Positions 1 through 8,474 of a DNA stretch of 64,000 nucleotides are shown here, in pieces (the first letter of the stretch is position 1; every line of letters begins with the position of its first letter). The DNA is from Artemia franciscana (Eukaryota > Arthropoda > Branchiopoda > Anostraca > Artemiidae): assembly GCF_032884065.1 (NCBI RefSeq), contig NC_088875.1, positions 41,739,402-41,803,401 of the forward strand. Reading direction: 5' to 3'. The position numbers were made by a program, and so were the translations under genes. The notes beneath the pieces are model-generated. The model was not told where the DNA came from. It was given only the letters and a program-made list of their open reading frames with translations, and made no database searches.

Positions 1-122
1 GTCCATCTTGACTGTGGTAAGCCCCATTTTCTTCTGTCCTCCTGTTTTCTCCCTCCATGCTGGTAGTGGAAGACATTTTTTACTTATTCTCTTCTGATAT
101 CTGAATGGTGTTGCCAAACCCC
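1..122 (-). pseudogene. LINE ORF C-terminal remnant (copy A, partial)
   Basis: Identical to the right part of the LINE remnant at 34487-34773, cut by the window start. On the minus strand it reads the segment with TGGQKKMGLTTVKMDLE. See the copy B entry for the full argument. Confidence 0.5.
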
Positions 123-140
123 TCAGACGTCTTATTTTGA

Positions 141-436
141 TTAAATAAAAAAATCAAGTTTTTTAATTGAAAGTAAGGAGCAATATTAAAACTTAAAACG
201 AACAGAAATTAAAAAACTTATATAAAAGGTGCTTGTCCTCCTCAACGCCCCGCTCTTTACGCTACAGTTTGACTCTTTCTCTTAACTCTACTTTTTAAAA
301 CAGTAAGAAACCTTAGCGTAAAGAGCAGGGCGTTGAGGAGGAAAAGCCCCTTTTATATACGGAGTAGTCTCTGTTCGTTTTAAGTCTTAATGTTGCTCCT
401 TACTTTCATTTAAAACAACTTGTTTTTTTTATTTAA
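141..436. mobile_element. Foldback MITE 1 (copy A)
   Basis: Long imperfect inverted repeat. The outer ends read ttaaataaa and tttatttaa. Inside these are gaaagtaaggagca and its complement, then cgaacagaaatt and its complement, then the GC-richer arm cctcctcaacgcc...gctctttacgct and its complement. About 25-35 bases separate the innermost arms. No coding capacity. The cgaacagaaatt end motif recurs at many places in the window (for example 2756, 3420, 28455, 29105), so this is a family. Confidence 0.7.
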
Positions 437-704
437 TTTCTGGAAGTTTTTGAATTAATGCATGTTTTGATCTTGGTTATCCGCACATAAATAATTATAC
501 CGAATTTGCATTTTAATTAATTGCAATTAATCGGAAGATTTTGAAAAAAAAGGAGCGAGGGAGGAGGCCTAGTTGCCCTCCAATTTTTTGACTACTTAAA
601 AAGGCAACTAGGACTCTTAATTTTTTACGAACGTTTTCATAAGTAAAAAATATACATAACTTCCGAATTAACTTACGTAGCAAACTTTTATATTCGTATG
701 TTGT

Positions 705-894
705 TATTGCGTATATGTGGGGGCTCACCCCTCTTCGATACCTCGCTCTTTACACTAAAGCTTAATTTTTGTCCCAATTCCTTAAGAATGACCCCTGAAT
801 CACAAAAGCCGTAGAGTAAATAGTTGAAATTACTAAAAAGACTTTAGCGTAAAGAGCGAGGTATTACGGGAGGTAAACCCCTCATATGCGTAAT
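705..894. mobile_element. Foldback MITE 2 (copy A)
   Basis: Inverted repeat with outer ends tattgcgtatatg and catatgcgtaata and inner arms cctcgctctttacactaaag and ctttagcgtaaagagcgagg. The inner arm core gctctttacgctaaag is shared with foldback MITE 1, so the two are related. Non-coding. Confidence 0.6.
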
Positions 895-936
895 AATTTT
901 TGTTCGTTTTAATTTTTAATGCTGCTCCTCACTTTC

Positions 937-2740
937 AGTAGAAAAATTTTTCATATTTATTTTTTCCTCGTTTTTTAAATAATGCTAGAAAATCCTGCGC
1001 CCCCTCCATTGAAAGTCTCTTCCCCCATGAGAAGTTCCTCCATGGAAGCATCCACCCACGTAACTCTCCCCCCTCAAATCTCTTCCTCAAACCAAAAAAA
1101 TCCCCCTGAAAATGTCTGTACACTTCCCAGTAACCATTACTGTATATAAACACAGGTCAAAGTTTGTAGCTTGCTGCCCCTCCCACGGGGACTGCGGGGA
1201 AGTAAGTCATCCCAAAAGATATAGTTATTATGTTTTTCGATTATGATGAATAAAATGGCTATCTCAGAATTTTGATCTGGTGACTTTGGCGAAAAACTGA
1301 GCGTGGGAGGGGGCCTAGGTGCCCTCCATTTTTTTCGGTCACTTAAAAAGGGCACTAGAACTTTCCATTTCCGTTAGAATGATTCTTCTCGCAAGATTCT
1401 AGGACCACTGGGTCGATACGATCACCCCTGGGGAAAAAAAAACAACACCAAAAAAACAAATAAACACGCATCCGTGATCTGTATTCTGGCAAAAAATGTG
1501 GAATTCCACATTTTTATAGATAGGAGCTTGAAACTTCTACAATATGGTTCTCTGATACGCTGATTCTGATGGTGTGATTTTCGCTAAGATTGTATGATCT
1601 TTAGGGAGTGTTTCCCCATATTTTCGAAAATGAGGCAAATTTTCTCAGACTCGTAAGTTATGATGGGTAAAATTAATCTCGATGAAACTTATATGTTTAA
1701 AATTAGCATTAAAATGCGATTCTTCTGATGTAACTATTGGTATCAAAATTCCATTTTTTTAGAGTTTCAGTTACTATTGAGCCGGGTCGCTCCTTACTAC
1801 GGTTACTTACCCGGTGTCCACCGGTCGAGGAGGACCGTAATTTTAAAATGTGTAAGGCCAAATGGGATGAAACACAGATATAGAAAGACACACAGATAAG
1901 CAAAGCGTCAAACTTTGACTTTGAAGTTAAATTTAGACATGGAAAAGAAAACCTTATTTGAAGACAAAGAGTTTTGAAACAAAGAAGCTTTGAAAAGGAA
2001 AAAGTCCATTCGTTATATCAAAACATAGATGTAATACTTTTTGTGCCACTCCTATAGTCTTCCCGTGGTAAGGAGTAGATTTATCTCTGCTTTGCCCAGG
2101 GTTTGTTCCCAGCTGCCGCAAGGTTTGGCGACAGGTTTGCACTTTGTCTCTGTAAAAAACGTCCCGGCAATTAACGTTGGAATTTTTCTCCGCAACACCC
2201 ACTTTCAATGGCTCTGAAGTATATTTATCCCCCCACAATCTACCTTTTAAATGTAATAATCACGAGCATATTCAAACGTGCCTTTATGTTTCTGTCTCTG
2301 CCCTTTGAATTTTCTAACAAAACTGAACTTTTCCCTGGCTCCAAGACCAATGTCTTGACAATTTAATAAAAAGCACTTGAGATTAGGCTTTACTTAAAGG
2401 AATTGCAAGCAATAAGAAACATAATCTTTTTCTATTAAAATGAGAATAATTCCAAAAAAATGGAAAAATTCAGTAAAATTGTTTTCAATATGAAGACAAA
2501 ATAAAAAAGTTTAAAAATGAGGTAAAACGTACCGACATACCAGAACCCTTTCAATAGGAATATCCCTTTTGAAGAATAATTAAAAAAAAAACTCCAAAAA
2601 ATGAATTTTTCAAATAAAGGTAAAGAGCTACTCGAACCTAAGACGAGCAGAAATACAGTAAACTAATAACCCATACTGAAAATGAGCAGAAATTATTATA
2701 AATGAGGTACAGTACGAACGAAAATTACAAAGAATAATCA
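937..2740. other. Non-coding stretch (copy A)
   Basis: No convincing gene. It contains a perfect 24-bp palindrome at 1492-1515 centred on gaattc and GC-richer stretches around 1000-1200 and 1780-1830. Short minus-strand ORFs of up to 94 codons (1954-2238) resemble no family I know and probably arise by chance. Copy B equivalent: about 35591-37394. Confidence 0.5.
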
Positions 2741-2880
2741 AGTCAGACTTAAAACGAACAGAAATTAGCAAAAAACAGGAGTAGGGCTAACTTCCCCTAA
2801 GCCTTCTAATGGCTAAATCGTCTTATGATCTTTGTCCAAAATAATTTTTATTTCGAACAGTGTAGTTTGTGGTTTTTATT
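2741..2880. repeat. Diverged interspersed repeat, short copy (copy A)
   Basis: Contains aaaacgaacagaaatta followed by cttctaatggctaaatcgtc and a 'tttatttcgaac' end. The same order of motifs, more diverged, occurs at 11759-11900 and 28437-28600. Copy B equivalent: about 37395-37535. Confidence 0.45.
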
Positions 2881-3094
2881 TGGCAAAATATCAATAAAAT
2901 AAAGAAAATCCCCATTCTAACCAATATTACTGAAGAAAATTGTGAAATTACAGTGTCTGTTTAATATGTAATGATATTCATTCCCATCGTTATCGTAGAT
3001 TTAGTTATCGCGTGCATGTTCAAATGTACCTTGTCCTTAAAATATGAATCAAGTTTTTATTTCAACATTCACAAATAAATAAATAAAATACAAC

Positions 3095-3142
3095 ACTTTC
3101 GCGCTGGGGAAAACCTATAAGGGCTTTTATTGGCGCGAAAGT
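3095..3142. repeat. Short GC-stem hairpin (copy A)
   Basis: Arms actttcgcgc and gcgcgaaagt enclose a 28-base loop. It stands out from the AT-rich surroundings. Copy B has it at about 37749-37796. It may be the end of a small foldback element; no target duplication was identified. Confidence 0.5.
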
Positions 3143-4149
3143 CCACATATCTACTTACCTATAATAACAAATCCAATCTCTCTTACTCATTAATACACAA
3201 CTCTCCCTCCCCCTTTCATTCCTCCCAACCCCACCATACCCTCCTGACCACCCTTACCTCCCTAGCCCACCCGTAACTCAGAAAGAAATAAATTAATTAT
3301 GTACTCAGGTTATAACTAAATCCATGTAGAAATAAGACAAACGGATTAGGGGGGGGGGATGTTGAACCTGCTTCCGATGTGGTAATTTCTGTTCCAGTTA
3401 GACCTACTCCTGTTTTAAATAATTTCTGTACGTTTTAGGTTTGAATTGAGTATGCATTTATAAAGATTTCTGCTCTAAGTCTAAACTATTATTTGACTTT
3501 ATTTCTGTTCGGCTTAGGTTTGAGAAACTTCTTTTCAAGTTTCTTTTTCTAAATCAATGTTTATTTTATTTCTGTTTATTTTCTTTAACATTGCTTTTTT
3601 ATTGGTTAATAAAAGCTTGGAAAGTTTTGTCTGTTTCTCTGCTTACGATTGAAATTTTGGCCGGCTAATTATACTTTGGTACAATTTCGAGGCAAACTTT
3701 AATAATGGCTTTACTAAAGAATTTTGATGGGGTGGGAGAGCGAATATTTTATTCAAGTAAATGCATTAACAGTCTGCGTGATTTTTACCTTCTATAGGGC
3801 TGAGACCATCATGACCCATCCTCTTACAGCACTGAATATAGACGAATACTGACCGATCATTTTATTATAAGAAACTTGTTCTAATATGTTTTCTTTTAAC
3901 TGCTTATTTATTTAAATGAATACGCTTGTTTAAAAAAAGTAGGCCGTCAAGAATCAATGCAACAAGATTCGCTTGGAGTTAAGATTCCCTTGGTTTTAAA
4001 ATTTTGATTAAGGTGTCTTCACGATCTAAAAATTTAAGCAGATTGGTATAAAAAATAAAATTTTCTACTAAGAATCTATACAACCACATTTTTCGTCAAA
4101 AATTTTTTGTCCTTGATAAGCTTCATTCTACATCCCGCAAGCTCCGTCC

Positions 4150-4450
4150 CAGAGGCCAAAATTCAAAATTTACTTGACTCCCTTGTCCAATTTGCCCAGA
4201 AAGTTTCAGCTGAGTGCCTTAAGCCGTTAATTTGTACCCTTAAGCGTACCTGGGATATAAGAGATATGCTCGTATGATAACCTGTGCACGTGTAGTGCCT
4301 TTTCATTTGGTTCTAAGCCCCCCCCCTCAACATTTCCTGAAGGTTTCATCTTAATACCATTACCCGTTTCTGAAATATCTCATATAGCCGTTTTGACGAC
4401 CTGGATGCAAACAGTATCTTTTGACTTAGTTCAACATCATCCACATACCC
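4150..4450 (+). repeat. ~110-bp degenerate tandem repeat family, copy A cluster
   Basis: Repeated phrases are 'gaaagtttca..tta.tacc', 'cctgagatatt', 'cttttgacgacctggatgca' and 'agtgtcttttcattt.gtt'. Same family as 56400-57400 (plus strand) and 29455-29640 and 34140-34460 (minus strand). The first bases of the region missing from copy B (from 4428) lie inside this cluster. Copy B equivalent: about 38805-39082. Confidence 0.6.
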
Positions 4451-4461
4451 TGAAAGTTCCA

Positions 4462-4866
4462 CCGAAAACTATGCGGACGGCTTTGATGGATGAAACCCCT
4501 TTGACCTTAAATGGTAGTCAAATCGAGGACGTTCAATCGTTCAAATACTTTGGCTCAATAAGAAAAACAATCGGGGAGTCCTCAAAGGAAATTCCGAGTC
4601 GCATATCATCAGCGTGGAACACCTTTCTACTGCTGAAGAACTCCCTTTTTAAGCGCAATGAAATCTCATTAAGCACAAAGTGGTGAGTCTACAAATTCAT
4701 GGTACTCTCTGTAGTTCTCTATGGGTGTGAAAATTGGTCTCCAGACAAAGGGGAAGAGTTGAACTTGAACATGTTCCATCACAGATGCCTACGATATATA
4801 CTAAGCACTCACCCAGCCTATCTGGAACGAATTTAGTGGAAGATGTATCAAACAGTTCGTGGTAGC
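4462..4866 (+). pseudogene. LINE reverse transcriptase C-terminal fragment
   Basis: Translation shows MDETPLTLNGSQIEDVQSF, then KYFGSI, then a stop at 4684-4686, and continues in the same frame with FMVLSVVLYGCENWS, EELN and FHHRCLRYIL. The pattern 'L.G..IEDV.SFKYFGS', 'VLSVVLYGCE.W' and 'FHHRCLRYIL' is typical of the thumb and post-RT part of arthropod endonuclease-type LINE ORF2. The catalytic YADD box is not in this piece. It is 5'-truncated and has a nonsense codon, so it is dead. It lies wholly within the segment missing from copy B. Confidence 0.75.
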
Positions 4867-5144
4867 AAGATGGTTGTCAACAAATTTTGATAAGATGTCT
4901 TGTGAGTGGGCAGTGAAAATGAGCATAAGGGATTTTTCGCTGTCTGATTACTTTCAACTCCTAAAACAGAACTAGAAGCTTTAATTCCCGATCGAATGAC
5001 CTATGAGGTTTTAACGACCGCCATTTCTATACAAAGCTCCCAGGAAAACGAATAGTGCATTACAGGCATATGGCTCTATTTAATCTGCGGTAGAACGCTG
5101 TCTCTTATTTTTTGAATTAGAGGAATGAAACAGTGTATCAATAA

Positions 5145-5408
5145 ATAATAGAAAATGTCTATTATGATATTAGTAAAAACAATAAAGGGAAAGATTACGA
5201 ATTAAATTCCATTTACAATAGTTTAATTAGAAAAAAAAACGTCGCTTATAATGCTAATATTGAAAATGAAATTTTAGATTCAGAAATTCAATACATAAGA
5301 AGTTTGAACTTACCTCGTAAAGTTCGCTATAACCGAATAAACTTTGAAAATATTAATCATTATTTAATTGAGTATTGTTTAGATTTAAAAAAAAATGAAA
5401 AATACTAA
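5145..5408 (+). pseudogene. Met-less AT-rich open frame of unknown origin
   Basis: A stop at 5142-5144 is followed by 87 open codons to taa at 5406-5408, with no ATG in frame. The translation is rich in Asn, Ile, Lys, Leu and Tyr; its C-terminal part includes SLNLPRKVRYNRINFENI. Codons are nearly all A/T-ending, and it reads more like protein than the surrounding random frames. I do not recognise the family. It could be an exon, a fragment of an AT-rich mobile element, or chance in AT-rich DNA. Confidence 0.3.
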
Positions 5409-6780
5409 AAGGTATTCCTAGAATCTAGAGGAAGGGGCAATTATTCTCCCGCCCCACAAACTATGGCCCCTGATCGATTGGAATTTGGCTGTCTTCCGCC
5501 TAAACCTAGTAGCTATATTTTTTGTATTTTTGAGGAAGACGAAAAATAGGGATTCTTGTTTTTTTTAGGGGGGAGCACAACGAAAATATGAAGATATGGA
5601 ATTTCATCCATAGATTTTCCAGCCTGCTTTCTCCTCGTCTCTGCCTCTGTTTTCTGCCGGACGTTGATACTGGTTTTGTAATGCTGGTATATCCGTGCTA
5701 TGTTAAAGCTGTTAAAAGCTGGCGAAACCTGTTTCTACCCTTTGGTTTTAAGGTCATATACTAAAGAATATAGCTGATAGAAAAATTATGACGGTATGTA
5801 GAGAATAGCGAGTCCATATCCAACTTGAAAACGCATTTTTATGCACATACAAAGTTTCGACAGAGGGCAGCTGAATTGTGTAGAGCGTATTCTAATAATG
5901 ATTTCCACACAATTGTGTGGAATTGTCTTAATTTTTTTTCTCATCTTTTTGTGGTTTCCTTGTATATCTTGGTATATAACTTGTATATTTTCATGTTCTT
6001 ATTTCTTAATAAATGTTTCCAGATATGGAGCCAAAATATTTCCTTTTTTTTGTATATTTTATTCACTACCCCGATTGAATCTATATTTTTACCGATTATC
6101 TATATATTTTTCCTTTTAGTTATAATTATAAGGCTGACTGCCCCAGGAAATTATCTATGCAGACTTTATTCCAGGGATTGGGGAAAAGACACAGAAAAAA
6201 AGCATCTAGAACAGTGTTACTCAGTTTAAAATAGTAACTAATTGTGAGACTTTGGCGTTTCTCGTTCTTCCTGGACAAGGGGAGGGTTGTTTGCTGCCCC
6301 CTTAGAGGGCAATTACGAATCTCGTGATGCTTAAAATAAAGAAACTTCTTGTACAAAAAAATATTAGTCCAAAATCTGCATAAATGGCTGATTAAGGGAG
6401 ATTTGATGAAAACTAGCAAACGAATTCCCAAAATAACTTTACCCTGGGCTCAAACAATTGCGTTTTACGTCAAGAACACCGGTTTTTCTCGTTTTGTTAG
6501 AATTCGTATGTTTCTTGCTGTAATTTCATACGTTATGACCGTTCAACGATTGCGTTTAAATATTTCTACTAACTTGTTGAAAACGCATCCATGAAAACAA
6601 GAATTCTACCGAATTCTATGTTCCTAACTTTGTCATTTGTATTTTAAACGGTGGAAGGTGGAATAAGCCGATTCGACATGAATAGTTAGGCACTTTGGCT
6701 GTATCTGTTATGCGAGAGCCGTTTCAAGCTCCATAAAAAAAGAAAAGTAGTTTTGTAAACTCAAAGTTAATGGTAAGGAA
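5409..6780. other. Non-coding stretch upstream of the Cys-rich exon
   Basis: AT-rich. A 134-codon frame (5825-6229) is dominated by Phe/Ile/Leu/Tyr from T-rich DNA and looks accidental. The first exon of the gene at 6814 should lie in or upstream of this stretch; I could not identify it. Confidence 0.4.
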
Positions 6781-6803
6781 ACAACATTTTCAGTTATATT
6801 TGA

Positions 6804-6813
6804 TATTTTTCAG
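6804..6813 (+). promoter_or_regulatory. Splice acceptor of the Cys-rich gene
   Basis: The string tatttttcag precedes the open frame. It defines the exon start better than any ATG, since the first in-frame Met lies inside the mature protein. It is deleted in copy B. Confidence 0.55.
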
Positions 6814-7473
6814 ATATTCCCCTACCTCTTGTGCTTGACTACATTTGTAGCAGCGAAAGACCCAACAATGGTACTATTTGACGGTCTATCAAAGTTTCTT
6901 ATGAACTCGAACTATAATGATATTGCTGGACGTGCTTTGAACAGTCGACAAGAACGTCCTCAAGACAACATGTTCAACAATGCTGTTGAAGTTGACTCAA
7001 ATTGCATCCATTTGGTCCCAAAGAACTGCAGGTGTAACGGAGGACCTTCGAACTGCCCCAAGAAATGCCATATAAGTTATTGCTGTGACAGAGAGAGAGT
7101 ATGCGAACAACTGTGTGAAGATTCTGAGGATGATGATGATCAGGATGACGAAGAAGATGGTACAGAATGTCCACCTGTCAATGGCAATGGAGGATCGAAT
7201 GGTGGTAGCACTGATGGTGGTGAACAAGATTTTGATGACGACGATGGAAATGGAAGCAACAGTAATGGCGATGATGAAAATGGGAGCAATAGCGGCAGTC
7301 CCGGAAATGGGAATAATCCAGAAAATGGAAATAATCCCGGAAATGGAAGCAATGAAAGTGGAAGTAATGAAAGCGGAAGCGATGAAAACGGTGAACGTAC
7401 CCCAGTCGGTCAAAACAAAGGCAGAAAGAAGGACGGAAACCACCGCGGAAACAAAAAGAACAGCCGTGGCTAG
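6814..7473 (+). CDS. Secreted Cys-rich, acidic, NGS-rich protein, last exon (copy A)
   Basis: The exon begins after the pyrimidine-rich acceptor tatttttcag (cag ends at 6813) and runs to tag at 7471-7473. Read in phase 0 it opens IFPYLLCLTTFVAAKDP, a hydrophobic stretch ending in small residues like the end of a signal peptide, with cleavage plausible after VAA. The missing start codon is presumably in an upstream exon. Next comes a compact cysteine domain with spacing C-x7-C-x-C-x6-C-x3-C-x4-CC-x5-C-x3-C. A long low-complexity tail follows: an Asp/Glu run (EDDDDQDDEEDG), Gly/Asn/Ser repeats (GNNPENGNNPGNG, NESGSNESGSDENG) and a basic end (GRKKDGNHRGNKKNSRG). AATAAA signals at 7514 and 7542 support a real 3' end. 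I do not recognise the family. The layout suggests an extracellular matrix, mucus, cuticle or salivary-type protein; that is inference only. Confidence 0.7.
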   Translation: MFPYLLCLTTFVAAKDPTMVLFDGLSKFLMNSNYNDIAGRALNSRQERPQDNMFNNAVEVDSNCIHLVPKNCRCNGGPSNCPKKCHISYCCDRERVCEQLCEDSEDDDDQDDEEDGTECPPVNGNGGSNGGSTDGGEQDFDDDDGNGSNSNGDDENGSNSGSPGNGNNPENGNNPGNGSNESGSNESGSDENGERTPVGQNKGRKKDGNHRGNKKNSRG

Positions 7474-7513
7474 GAGTTTGAGTGATTTAAGTATTTTTTA
7501 AGTCCTTTATAGC

Positions 7514-7547
7514 AATAAAAAGAACTAGTTTTTCAACAAAGAATAAA
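7514..7547 (+). terminator. Two polyadenylation signals
   Basis: AATAAA at 7514-7519 and again at 7542-7547, 41 and 69 bases after the stop codon, followed by a T/GT-rich stretch. Copy B has both, at about 39760 and 39788. Confidence 0.6.
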
Positions 7548-7629
7548 ACAAGTTTGTTGTACTAGATTTTATATACGTAATAAAAATAAAAACATTTTAT
7601 ATAAATTTGTATTTATATATGTACATATG

Positions 7630-7632
<3 letters not shown>

Positions 7633-7697
<65 letters not shown>
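7633..7697. repeat. (TA)n microsatellite, copy A
   Basis: About 32 TA units; the copy B tract (39879-39967) is 24 bp longer. The difference is useful for telling the two copies apart. Confidence 0.95.
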
Positions 7698-7700
<3 letters not shown>

Positions 7701-8115
7701 ATAACTGTTCGTAGGGTTCGTAGTGCCCGGGTAAAAACTAATTACAGCGCTCCCTCCCGACTGAAATATTAACACAAAAAAACCCAACCAAAGTGAAAAA
7801 TTTGATCAAAGCGGGTAATCCCCGGCAGCGCCCCTCCCTCTGCGGTGCCCGGCGCAGCTGCTCCGCCCCTAGGAAACACTCCAGAATTACACATAGCCAA
7901 TTTTGTAAAGCAACTTCTATCCCCCTTTTCTCTATCATCATAGAAATACTATCTTTTTTTTAAACAAAAGGCAACGGGCAGAAGAAACATGGATGCCAGT
8001 TAAATCTAGAGAAATAAGCTCCTCCCGGTAGAGAAGACAGCCAACAAGTTTGGCTGGTTTTTGAAGTTCAACGGAAGCTTCGTTTGCCAGAACAAGACCT
8101 AACATAAGAGAAGCA

Positions 8116-8466
8116 CATGGGCGTACGATGGGGGGAGGGTGAGTTATCTCCCTAGAACTTGAAATTTACACGAGATTTGGCTGAAAAAGCAGTTAAAAAA
8201 GGTAGATGGCTAGAAAAAGTTGATAAAAGGTAGATGGTTGAAAAAGCTGGAATGACCGAATAAAAGTCAAACAAGAAGCAATTATCCATAATGCCTTGGA
8301 AAGATTTACCTCTAATCCAAGAAGATTAATGGCGAAGCGTATGATGAAACTTGCTGGCGGTGTAAGGTTTTGTGAACTGCAAATATAATTTCAGCTCTAC
8401 CCCCCACCCTTCATCACATAATTGGCTGCCCCCCCCCCCCCAGACAAGAGGCTACGTACGCCCATG
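8116..8466. mobile_element. MITE with 12-bp TIRs and 8-bp target duplication (copy A)
   Basis: The ends are catgggcgtacg and cgtacgcccatg, exact inverted repeats. They are flanked by gagaagca at 8108-8115 and again at 8467-8474, a perfect 8-bp duplication. That size points to the hAT or a related 8-bp-TSD superfamily. Inside, plus-strand 8267-8365 reads VKQEAIIHNALERFTSNPRR followed by LMAKRMMKLAGG, which resembles the 'NPRRS.R.MA' helix-turn-helix of some DDE transposases. If real, this is an internally deleted transposon that keeps a DNA-binding fragment. Confidence 0.75.
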
Positions 8467-8474
8467 GAGAAGCA

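Larger units (their letters stand above)
4428..6836. other. 2,409-bp segment present in copy A, absent from copy B
   Basis: Aligning the copies, 4427 corresponds to 39082 and 6837 to 39083. Three bases (ctt) are shared at the junction. The segment has no terminal inverted repeats, target duplication or other transposon ends, and it carries the natural splice acceptor and signal-peptide codons of the gene that follows. A microhomology-mediated deletion in copy B therefore fits better than an insertion in copy A. Confidence 0.85.

Noticed and set aside
5825-6229. 134-codon plus-strand ORF with membrane-like composition
   Set aside because: Phe/Ile/Leu/Tyr-rich from T-rich DNA, overlapping ORFs in other frames, no motif, no conservation to compare.
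4428-6836. A transposon inserted in copy A
   Set aside because: No terminal repeats or target duplication; it contains the natural acceptor and signal-peptide codons of the adjoining gene.
6997-7443. 148-codon minus-strand ORF and 138-codon second plus frame over the Cys-rich exon
   Set aside because: Shadows of the acidic GA-rich repeat region; composition follows the codon repeats of the real frame.
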